This document shows positions 1 to 6,024 of a stretch of 7,057 nt of DNA, one piece after another. The stretch is taken from NCBI GenBank assembly GCA_964504455.1, contig CAZDDY010000026.1, positions 1 to 7,057 of the forward strand. Direction: 5' to 3'. A program made the translations under genes and the position numbers. This DNA comes from CAZDDY01 sp964504455. GTDB lineage: Bacteria > Patescibacteriota > Minisyncoccia > Phycocordibacterales > UBA9973. The notes under the pieces are model-generated. The model was given only the letters and a program-made list of their open reading frames with translations, was not told where the DNA came from and ran no database searches. Position 1 is the first letter of the stretch. Every line of letters starts with the position of its first letter.

Positions 1-306
1 GTTATGGAAATGGTTTTCGATTATTGAAATTTCTACGGAATTATATTTTGCATTCCGTAGTTGCTCGTGGAAGTTAGCGTTCCACATTTCCTCGTCATAA
101 TCGACGGCCTCAACACGGCCGCCAGGAAATTTCTGGTTGAGCCGTTGAGTCCTGTCGGACTCATCGATGATGAGGTGGAAAACCACTTTCTTAGGCTTTC
201 CGTTTTCACGGATCAAAATTGGGGACACGGCTCCGCAGTAAAAGCGTTCGCCGTTTTTAAGTTCGGGTAAACCTGTCAAAGTGACAGGCGCAACATTTGT
301 TTGCAT
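1..306 (-). CDS. Nudix-like protein with degenerate Nudix box, partial (N-terminal 102 residues)
   Basis: An open frame starts at the ATG at 306 and runs to position 1 without a stop, so its C-terminus lies outside the window. The pattern fits the Nudix fold: a beta segment near residues 20-31 (RFYCGAVSPILI), a second near 41-47 (VVFHLII), then PGGRVE at 61-66. Against the consensus GX5EX7REUXEEXGU, ungapped, G63 aligns, the first Glu is D69, and the REUXEE block reads A77-N78-F79-H80-E81-Q82, so only one of its catalytic glutamates remains. The final visible segment, VEISIIEN (91-98), fits the strand after the Nudix helix. I infer a protein of Nudix fold that is inactive or has changed activity; substrate unknown. 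No Shine-Dalgarno is visible. Base composition is unusual: 61-180 is about 52% G+C by count, richer than most of the window. The strong promoter at 374-402 points into it. The CDS call is firm, the family call tentative. Confidence 0.72.
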   Translation of the reverse strand, partial: MQTNVAPVTLTGLPELKNGERFYCGAVSPILIRENGKPKKVVFHLIIDESDRTQRLNQKFPGGRVEAVDYDEEMWNANFHEQLRNAKYNSVEISIIENHFHN

Positions 307-334
307 AAAAAATTTTTAAAGGCCAAGAAATTTT

Positions 335-363
335 GTGAAAGAGGCAAGATTCCCCTTTTTCAC
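335..363. promoter_or_regulatory. Inverted repeat in the leader of the Nudix-like gene (hairpin or operator)
   Basis: Ten bases (335-344, GTGAAAGAGG) pair with 354-363 (CCTTTTTCAC) around a 9-base loop. Nine pairs are Watson-Crick and one is G-T as read on the plus strand; that pair becomes A-C in the minus-strand transcript. The element begins about 4 bases after the predicted start of transcription of the minus-strand gene (near 367), so it would be a 5'-terminal hairpin of that mRNA, or a DNA operator with GTGAAA/TTTCAC half-sites. No T-run follows it on the minus strand, so it is not a simple terminator. Confidence 0.45.
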
Positions 364-373
364 TGTCAGAAGG

Positions 374-402
374 ATTATATCATATTTAAAATACATTGTC
401 AA
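374..402 (-). promoter_or_regulatory. Sigma70-type promoter of the Nudix-like gene
   Basis: On the minus strand a perfect TTGACA (397-402) is followed after exactly 17 bases by a perfect TATAAT (374-379), with the extended TGn just before it. Both hexamers match consensus, the strongest promoter seen in the window. Transcription should begin near 367, giving a leader of about 61 bases before the ATG at 306. Confidence 0.75.
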
Positions 403-428
403 ATAAGGCAAAACAGCCAAGTGGGACG

Positions 429-437
429 TGCTATAGT
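429..437 (+). promoter_or_regulatory. Extended -10 promoter of dnaE, predicted leaderless
   Basis: TGC followed by TATAGT (432-437) makes an extended -10 element. No good -35 hexamer sits 16-18 bases upstream, which extended -10 promoters tolerate. Only 8 bases separate TATAGT from the dnaE ATG at 446, so transcription should start at about 444 and the mRNA would have almost no leader. No Shine-Dalgarno sequence precedes the ATG, in keeping with this. Confidence 0.5.
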
Positions 438-445
438 AGAAAAAC

Positions 446-3400
446 ATGGACTCACAGTTTATACATCTCCACACACACTCCCACTATTCCCTCCTTGATG
501 GAATGACCAAATTAGACCAGATGGTTTCAATAGCGAAAAAGCATAGGATGAGCGCCATTGCACTCACCGACCACGGAAATATGTATGGGGCAATTGAGTT
601 TTACAAACTCTGTAAAAAAGAAGGTATAAAACCAATTATTGGTGTAGAGGCGTATTCAACAAGTGGTAAACGAGAAGATAGAACTGCTGTAGGAACTGAG
701 AAAAGATACTACCACCTTACTTTACTTGCAAAAAATGAGACCGGTTATAAAAACCTCATGCGTCTGGTCACCATTGCCAACCTTGAAGGTTACTACTATA
801 AGCCAAGAATGGATAAGGAAATACTTCGCGAGTATCACGAAGGAATCATTGCTCTTTCTGGATGTATGGGAAGTGAATTATCTCAGCTCGTTCTTTTGGA
901 TAACATCGAAAAAGCTCGTCAGTTAATACGCGAGTATCAAGATATTTTCGGGAAGGAAAATTATTTTATAGAAATTCAATCTCATCCTTCTGTCCCAAAT
1001 GATAAAAAACTCCGTGACTCATTGGTTTCCCTAGGAAAAGAATTCGACATTCCGGTCGTTGCCACCCAAGATTCACATTATCCGTGTATTGATGACCATG
1101 ATGCACACCACACACTCCTTGCAATAAATACTGGAGCAGAATCAAAGGCAGATTCTAAGTTTGAATTTTCTGATGATGATTTTTCTCTTATAGATGAAAA
1201 AACTGCGCGTGAATACTTTAAAGATACGCCTGGTGCAGTCGAAAATACAAAAAAAGTTTCTGATCTGTGTGAAGCATACGAAATTGAACTAGGAAAAGCA
1301 TACTTTCCCCATTTTGAGATTGAAGACGGAAAAGATCCGGACGACAAATTAAAAGAACTTGCATATGCAGGTTTCCAATTTAGAAAACTTAATGAAACAT
1401 CTGAGTACACAAAACGACTTGAATACGAACTCGGCATAATAAAACAGAAAGGATACGCAACATACTTTTTGGTTGTTGCAGATTTGCTACGCTTTGCTCG
1501 CGAACATGAAATTCTGACAAATATTCGAGGTTCAGTTGCTGGATCATTGACCACTTATCTTCTCGGAGTTACGAATGTACATCCATTTGAATACAATCTT
1601 CCATTCGAACGATTCTTAAATCCTGACCGCCCGTCACTTCCCGATATCGATATGGACTTTGCTGATAATAGACGAGACGAAATGATTGAATATGCAAAGC
1701 AAAAATATGGTGAGGACAAAGTTGCTCAAATTGGTACATTTGGAACCATGATGGCAAAAGGGTCCGTGCGTGATGTTGCTAGAGCACTTGGGTATCCATA
1801 CGCAGTTGGAGATAAGATCGCAAGTATGATACCACTTGGTTCTCAAGGCATGCCAATGACTATTGATAAGGCAATGGAGCTTATGCCTGAGCTCGCTCTC
1901 TCATACAAAAAAGATTCTGATACTAAAAGAATTATAGATTTAGCAAAAAAAATTGAAGGCTGTGTGCGCCATGTGTCAGTTCACGCAGCTGGCATTGTCA
2001 TTGCACCTAAAGCACTCTATGAATTTACACCTATCCAACATGACCCTAAGGGGGGAGGTATTATCACTCAGTATGATATGTACCAAATTGAAGATGTTGG
2101 ATTACCGAAGTTTGACTTCCTTGGAATTAGAAACTTGGCAATTCTTAAAGATGCAGTCGATTTAGTTAAGCACTTGAGAAATTTTCAAATTGATCTTGAA
2201 AATATTCCTCTTGATGACAAAAAGACTTTTGAGCTCCTCTCCCATGGAGAAACTGAAGGCTTATTCCAGCTAAATGGATCCGGGATGACAGCATTTTTGA
2301 AACAACTAAAGCCAAGCACTATTCACGATATCAATGCGATGGTTGCTCTCTATCGACCAGGACCAATGCAATTTATTCCTCAATATATCGAACGAAAACA
2401 CAAGCCACAGCTTGTTAGATATCTTGATCCGCTCCTCGCACCAATACTTGAACGAACGTATGGAATTTTGGTTTATCAAGACGATCTCCTTGAAATCGCA
2501 AGGACAATTGCTGGCTACACATGGGGAGAAGTAGATAAATTTAGAAAGGCAGTAGGAAAAAAAATTCCAGAAGAAATGGCTGCACAAAAAGAAAAATTTA
2601 TTGATGGTTGCATTGAACACTCAAAATGGCCGAAGAAAAAAGCAGAAGAATTATGGACGTGGATAGAGCCTTTCGCTGCATATGGATTTAACAAAGCACA
2701 CGCTGCAAGTTATGGCCGTGTTGCCTATCAAACAGCATACATGAAAGCTAACTTTCCGGTTGAATACATGACGGCAATTTTGACTGCAGAATCTGGAGAA
2801 ATAGAAAAAGTAGCAAATATTATTGAGGAATGCAAAATAATGAAAATTGAAGTGCTTCCTCCCGATATAAATGAAAGTTTCGGCGGTTTTACCGTCATCG
2901 ATAACGGAGAAACAAATACAGATTCAAAATCAAAAAGAGGTATTATTCGATTTGGTCTCCACACTATAAAAAACCTTGGTGCTGATATTACTGATGCAAT
3001 TATCTCAGAAAGAAAAAAAGGGGGACCATTTACTTCGATTGGAGATTTTTTAGATAGAATAAAACACAAAAATTTAAACAAGAAGTCTCTTGAAGCGCTT
3101 ATTCAATCTGGAGCAATGGATTCGATTGGTGATAGAGGTGAACTTTTTGGCAATATTGAAAATATGCTTACATACAATAAAGCATCTGATAAGGATAAAG
3201 ACCAACTTTCGTTGTTTGGAGACACTCCAGAATTATTTAACACTAGTTTTACTCTTGAGAAAGTTCCTTCCATTGATCAAAAAACAAAGCTTTCTTGGGA
3301 AAAAGAATTACTTGGTTTGTATGTATCAGGACATCCTCTTGATTATCTTAGAGAAAAAATTGAGAAAAATGGCATGTCGATTACGACACTAAAAGAAACA

Positions 3401-3655
3401 CTCTCTCCAGGCATGCCAACAGTATTTGCAGGTATCATTGAAGATGTACGATTTGCATTTACAAAACAAAACAAAAAAATGGCCTTTGTGAAGGTTGCAG
3501 ATTATGCAGCAAGTATAGAGTTTGCCCTCTTCCCTACTTTAGTTAAAGAACACGAAGAATTACTCCAAAAAGAAGCGATCGTGGCAATACGGGGACGTAT
3601 TGCTGAAAGAAACGGACAAAAAACAGTTACTGTTGAAGGAATAAAAGCTTTATAA
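446..3655 (+). CDS. dnaE: DNA polymerase III subunit alpha (DnaE)
   Basis: The replicative polymerase extends primers at the chromosomal fork. The 1069-residue product begins with a PHP domain (about 1-270) starting HLHTHSHYSLLDG, the usual DnaE N-terminus, which fixes the start at 446. Metal-ligand candidates are present: H9, H11, D42, H43, E68, H90, C140, H180, D209 and H211. The palm carries PDIDMDF with D402 and D404, and the third catalytic aspartate is D557 in KFDFLG. Polymerase and fingers signatures such as YRPGPM (636-641) and YGFNKAHAASYG (746-757) follow. Helix-hairpin-helix repeats lie near 840-895, the beta-clamp motif QLSLF at 920-924, and an OB fold from about 990 to the end. 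E. coli alpha is 1160 residues; the extra C-terminal tau-binding domain is absent here. The gene stands alone, divergent from the Nudix-like gene and convergent with the next gene 20 bases on. Identity is certain. Confidence 0.98.
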   Translation: MDSQFIHLHTHSHYSLLDGMTKLDQMVSIAKKHRMSAIALTDHGNMYGAIEFYKLCKKEGIKPIIGVEAYSTSGKREDRTAVGTEKRYYHLTLLAKNETGYKNLMRLVTIANLEGYYYKPRMDKEILREYHEGIIALSGCMGSELSQLVLLDNIEKARQLIREYQDIFGKENYFIEIQSHPSVPNDKKLRDSLVSLGKEFDIPVVATQDSHYPCIDDHDAHHTLLAINTGAESKADSKFEFSDDDFSLIDEKTAREYFKDTPGAVENTKKVSDLCEAYEIELGKAYFPHFEIEDGKDPDDKLKELAYAGFQFRKLNETSEYTKRLEYELGIIKQKGYATYFLVVADLLRFAREHEILTNIRGSVAGSLTTYLLGVTNVHPFEYNLPFERFLNPDRPSLPDIDMDFADNRRDEMIEYAKQKYGEDKVAQIGTFGTMMAKGSVRDVARALGYPYAVGDKIASMIPLGSQGMPMTIDKAMELMPELALSYKKDSDTKRIIDLAKKIEGCVRHVSVHAAGIVIAPKALYEFTPIQHDPKGGGIITQYDMYQIEDVGLPKFDFLGIRNLAILKDAVDLVKHLRNFQIDLENIPLDDKKTFELLSHGETEGLFQLNGSGMTAFLKQLKPSTIHDINAMVALYRPGPMQFIPQYIERKHKPQLVRYLDPLLAPILERTYGILVYQDDLLEIARTIAGYTWGEVDKFRKAVGKKIPEEMAAQKEKFIDGCIEHSKWPKKKAEELWTWIEPFAAYGFNKAHAASYGRVAYQTAYMKANFPVEYMTAILTAESGEIEKVANIIEECKIMKIEVLPPDINESFGGFTVIDNGETNTDSKSKRGIIRFGLHTIKNLGADITDAIISERKKGGPFTSIGDFLDRIKHKNLNKKSLEALIQSGAMDSIGDRGELFGNIENMLTYNKASDKDKDQLSLFGDTPELFNTSFTLEKVPSIDQKTKLSWEKELLGLYVSGHPLDYLREKIEKNGMSITTLKETLSPGMPTVFAGIIEDVRFAFTKQNKKMAFVKVADYAASIEFALFPTLVKEHEELLQKEAIVAIRGRIAERNGQKTVTVEGIKAL

Positions 3656-3662
3656 ATCTAAA

Positions 3663-3683
3663 TAAGTACAACCACTTACTTTT
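3663..3683. terminator. Weak stem-loop between convergent genes, possible two-way terminator
   Basis: TAAGT (3663-3667) pairs with ACTTA (3674-3678) around a 6-base loop. On the plus strand TTTT follows one base later; on the minus strand the stem is followed by TTTAGATTT. It lies just past the dnaE stop and overlaps the stop codon of the convergent gene. The stem is short and AT-rich, so this is a weak call, offered because both genes must end here and nothing better is visible. Confidence 0.28.
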
Positions 3684-4143
3684 GAAGTATCACTGTTGCA
3701 ATATTTTGAAGTTTATCGCAATCAAGGAGAAATGTAGCAGGGAGTGAAGATGAAGAAAGTTCAACAATCTTAAAACCATATGCTTTAACGGTAAAAGTGC
3801 TCCCTAACTTAAAGGTATGAGGAATGGGTGATCTATTATCAACCATAATTGTTACAGGATTTTTATACGTAAGTATTCCAGGTGTTGCTTGGCATTGTTG
3901 ATTTACTTGTATTATACGATTCTTGTATTTTACAAGTGCTTGTTGGTATGTAAGTGAAGCTGATGAAGTAGTTGTTTTTGTGTTTTGCTCTTCAGTGGTA
4001 AGTTCTTGGTTCTCTTGTGGTAACGGCGGGATGATATCAGAGATATTTGTAGCCTTCTTCTTTGCAATAACCATAATAAGAAGAACAACAACTATAAAGC
4101 CTACAATCATCCAAACTGCCATTTTATTTTTTTTCTTTTCCAT
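3676..4143 (-). CDS. Membrane-anchored protein with small cupredoxin-like domain
   Basis: The 155-residue product has a short lysine-rich N-terminus, one hydrophobic segment (about 9-27) with further lysines at 28-30, a flexible Thr/Ser/Glu-rich linker (about 38-63), and a small mostly beta domain (about 65-155). The basic N-terminus suggests the domain faces outside. The end of the domain (IMVDNRSPIPHTFK, 99-112, then LLDCDK, 139-144) recalls cupredoxins and similar beta-sandwiches. The copper site is incomplete: H109 and C142 are present, but no His or Met follows the cysteine. C84 and C142 could instead form a disulfide. I recognise this layout as one seen in Parcubacteria but know no function. 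The ATG at 4143 has only a weak purine-rich stretch before it. The gene lies 81 bases after the Tyr-rich gene on the same strand, with its own candidate promoter. Confidence 0.85.
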   Translation of the reverse strand: MEKKKNKMAVWMIVGFIVVVLLIMVIAKKKATNISDIIPPLPQENQELTTEEQNTKTTTSSASLTYQQALVKYKNRIIQVNQQCQATPGILTYKNPVTIMVDNRSPIPHTFKLGSTFTVKAYGFKIVELSSSSLPATFLLDCDKLQNIATVILQK

Positions 4144-4202
4144 GTTTCTTTCTGTTTTCTTGCCTTAGGGCTAATACTAATTACGGTGCCTTATCTACAT
4201 AC

Positions 4203-4211
4203 AGTATATCA
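4203..4211 (-). promoter_or_regulatory. Candidate extended -10 promoter of the cupredoxin-like gene
   Basis: On the minus strand TGA precedes TATACT (4203-4208), an extended -10 with five of six consensus bases. No convincing -35 is seen. Transcription would start near 4196, giving a leader of about 53 bases. The site lies in the 81-base gap after the Tyr-rich gene, so the two genes could also be co-transcribed. Confidence 0.4.
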
Positions 4212-4224
4212 TCACGCTATCTGT

Positions 4225-4638
4225 TTACCGATACATATAGTATGGGTATGTGTAGTTGTATGAATAACCATACTCTGGATAATATGTGCTCGTATAACCA
4301 CCATTATAAGGAAGTGAAGGTGAGTATATTCTTGGTGATGCTACATAAGAATACCCTTGATACATTGGTACCCCTGGCTCATAGATAACCGGTTCTGCAA
4401 TATATGAATAGCCATACATACCGTATCGTCCTCCGCTCCCGTAGTATGGGTATCCAGACTGGGAACCATAGGCATAAAAACCAGAAAATGAATGATAATA
4501 ATTATAGGGATTTGAATAATATGAATCGTAATTTGGACATCCGTAACATGCAAAGGAGGCCTCAGGAGCACTAAAAAACAAAAATCCCGTAAAGATAATT
4601 ACGATAGAGAATATGTACTTTTTCATATTATTCTTCAT
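4225..4638 (-). CDS. Secreted tyrosine-rich low-complexity protein
   Basis: The product has a clear signal peptide (MKKYIFSIVIIFTGFLFFSA, then PEASFA) and, if cut after SFA, a mature chain of 107 residues starting CYGC. By count 33 of these are tyrosine (31%); Gly, Ser, Pro and Asn make up much of the rest and lysine is absent. It contains a 19-residue tandem repeat. Cleavage by signal peptidase I is favoured; a lipoprotein is possible because Cys follows, but the lipobox (SFAC) is poor. Three in-frame ATGs exist, at 4668, 4638 and 4626. I choose 4638 because a -10 element lies 7 bases before it, while 4668 falls within the -35. Composition suggests a disordered, sticky or cross-linkable surface protein; this is inference, and no family is recognised. 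The reading frame is open without interruption and the signal peptide supports a real gene. Confidence 0.82.
   Translation of the reverse strand: MKNNMKKYIFSIVIIFTGFLFFSAPEASFACYGCPNYDSYYSNPYNYYHSFSGFYAYGSQSGYPYYGSGGRYGMYGYSYIAEPVIYEPGVPMYQGYSYVASPRIYSPSLPYNGGYTSTYYPEYGYSYNYTYPYYMYR
4300..4413 (-). repeat. Tandem 19-residue repeat inside the Tyr-rich protein
   Basis: Two adjacent units of 57 bases (4357-4413 and 4300-4356) encode GYSYIAEPVIYEPGVPMYQ and GYSYVASPRIYSPSLPYNG. Ten of 19 positions are identical (GYSY, A, P, IY, P, P), with no gap between units. A shorter echo, YGYSYNYTYP, follows near the C-terminus. The pattern suggests growth by internal duplication, with Tyr and Pro positions kept. 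Confidence 0.8.
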
Positions 4639-4645
4639 ATTTTGT

Positions 4646-4673
4646 ATACTACACCTTTTGGTAGACATGTAAA
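4646..4673 (-). promoter_or_regulatory. Promoter of the Tyr-rich gene, predicted leaderless
   Basis: On the minus strand TTTACA (4668-4673, five of six consensus bases) is followed after 16 bases by TAGTAT (4646-4651). Seven bases then separate the -10 from the ATG at 4638, so transcription should begin about one base before the start codon. The -35 lies 12 bases past the helicase stop, so the gene can be transcribed apart from the helicase. Confidence 0.45.
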
Positions 4674-4685
4674 TAGGACCACTTT

Positions 4686-5942
4686 TTAAATAAAAGTAAA
4701 TGCGTGGCCCATCTTATTTCCTCTTCCTGTTCGTCCAATACGATGAATATAGGTATCATATGTTGACGGTACATCATAGTTTATAACGTGAGTGATATCA
4801 CTGATATCAATACCACGAGCTGCAACATCTGTTGCAATAACAATATGAATTGTTCCATCTTCAAGTGCCTTAACTGCTCGAGCTCTTTCTCTGTTTCTCA
4901 TATCACCATGAAGCGCCAGGGCTTTGAACCCGCGTGCTCGTAACTCTTTTGCGAGCTCATCTACACTTCTTTTCATTTCTCTAAAAATTAAAACCTTCTT
5001 AAGCTCAGGACGGATTAATAAATCATGAAGCATGTCAATTTTTTTTGATTTGTCTGCAACACGAATAACATCTTGTTCTACTGAGCTTGCTGTATCACGT
5101 GTCTTCACACTAATTGATACTGGATCCTTTAGAAAATCATGGCACAGCTTTTTAATTTCTGGTGAAAGGGTCGCAGAAAAAAAGAATCCCTGCCTCTCTT
5201 TTGGTATAAGACCTAAAATGTATCTCATATCGTCCACAAATCCCATATCAAGCATTCGATCTGCTTCATCAAGCACCACAGAACCAAAGTGACTCATCGC
5301 AAGTTTTTTCTTATTTATTATATCTTTCACTCTTCCAGGAGTACCAATCACAACATGGACGCCTCTTTCGAGTTCTTTTATTTGTTTAAGAATCGGAGCC
5401 CCGCCAACACAGGAAACGGAATATAATTTCATACCTTTTGTAAAGGCTTTGAATTCTGTCTCAATTTGGAGTGCTAACTCTCGTGTTGGGGCAAGAATAA
5501 GGGCATAATGTTTTCTGTCATCTACTAATTTATTTATTATCGGAATAAGAAAAGCTGCAGTTTTGCCTGTACCTGTTGATGCAATACCAATAACATCTTT
5601 ACCTGAAAGTGCTACAGGAATTGCCTGATCTTGAATTGGTGTTGGGATAATAAGACCCTTTTCTTGCAAATTTCTTGCGAGATCTGCGTGAACATTAAAG
5701 TCGGCAAATGTATTTTTTGGTACATACTGTTGTTCGGTCTTTTGTATTGCCTTATTAATATAAAGCTTTTCGTTGATAACATCTGCTCTGAAACCCTTCC
5801 TTCTTCCTCCCCCACCAACTCTTCTTTTGCCAGATGAAAATGGTGCTCTTCGCTTAGAAAAGCCACCGCTAAATGAGCGTTTCTTACTTCCACTAAAAGA
5901 TTTCTTTGCTCCGCTTCCTTGCGGACTATAACGTTTATACAT
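4686..5942 (-). CDS. DEAD-box ATP-dependent RNA helicase
   Basis: This 418-residue protein unwinds RNA duplexes using ATP; bacterial relatives (RhlE, CsdA, DbpA types) act in ribosome assembly, mRNA decay and cold adaptation. Motifs run in order: Q motif around F79 and Q104, motif I ASTGTGKT (121-128), Ia APTREL (151-156), Ib TPGR (201-204), II DEAD (225-228), III SAT (256-258), IV VLIF (317-320), V near TDVAARGID (371-379) and VI HRIGRTGR (400-407). All core residues are intact. Residues 1-53 form a basic Gly/Ser/Arg/Lys-rich tail, probably disordered and RNA-binding. The protein ends only 11 residues past motif VI, so it lacks the C-terminal extension of CsdA or DbpA. Start at 5942: a weak GGAG sits 12 bases upstream in a leader of about 76 bases containing a hairpin. 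The exact subfamily cannot be fixed from sequence alone. Confidence 0.96.
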   Translation of the reverse strand: MYKRYSPQGSGAKKSFSGSKKRSFSGGFSKRRAPFSSGKRRVGGGGRRKGFRADVINEKLYINKAIQKTEQQYVPKNTFADFNVHADLARNLQEKGLIIPTPIQDQAIPVALSGKDVIGIASTGTGKTAAFLIPIINKLVDDRKHYALILAPTRELALQIETEFKAFTKGMKLYSVSCVGGAPILKQIKELERGVHVVIGTPGRVKDIINKKKLAMSHFGSVVLDEADRMLDMGFVDDMRYILGLIPKERQGFFFSATLSPEIKKLCHDFLKDPVSISVKTRDTASSVEQDVIRVADKSKKIDMLHDLLIRPELKKVLIFREMKRSVDELAKELRARGFKALALHGDMRNRERARAVKALEDGTIHIVIATDVAARGIDISDITHVINYDVPSTYDTYIHRIGRTGRGNKMGHAFTFI

Positions 5943-5948
5943 ATTGTG

Positions 5949-5981
5949 TTTGTGCTCCGCGTATCACCTGACGTGCACAAA
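5949..5981 (-). promoter_or_regulatory. Hairpin in the helicase leader, next to the ribosome binding site
   Basis: TTTGTGC and GCACAAA (5949-5955 and 5975-5981) form a perfect 7-base-pair stem around a 19-base loop. In the mRNA it ends 6 bases before the ATG and its 3' arm begins at the last G of the only Shine-Dalgarno-like GGAG. It could therefore control access to the start. Leaders of cold-induced DEAD-box helicase genes are often structured, which makes temperature or self-regulation a reasonable guess. Confidence 0.4.
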
Positions 5982-6024
5982 TTACTACACAAAATGATAT
6001 TTAGAGATAATTAATAACAAATTG

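Noticed and set aside
61..270. Plus-strand open frame of 69 codons at the left edge
   Set aside because: It is antisense to the Nudix-like frame, which has a recognisable motif pattern and a strong promoter.
1078..1554. Long open frame on the minus strand inside dnaE (158 codons)
   Set aside because: It lies wholly opposite the well-conserved DnaE coding frame, has no recognisable domain, and its composition is what the complement of that gene would give.
446..3655. Recoding of TGA as Gly or Trp, as in some CPR lineages
   Set aside because: No coding region needs an internal TGA to be read through, all complete genes stop at TAA, and Trp is coded by TGG in the stretches examined.
4144..4224. 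Possible terminator between the Tyr-rich and cupredoxin-like genes
   Set aside because: Only a three-pair GCC/GGC stem with a CTAA loop is present, with no following T-run.
4341..4571. Second minus-strand frame inside the Tyr-rich gene
   Set aside because: It is a frame-shifted reading of a low-complexity region; the other frame has the signal peptide and the ordered repeat.
4225..4638. Lipoprotein assignment for the Tyr-rich protein
   Set aside because: Cys does follow the signal peptide, but the residues before it (SFA) do not fit the usual Leu-x-Gly/Ala lipobox, so signal peptidase I cleavage is preferred.
5612..5992. Alternative minus-strand frame of 126 codons over the start of the helicase gene
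   Set aside because: It overlaps the helicase tail and Q motif in another frame, shows no domain or signal sequence, and its start lies in the helicase leader.
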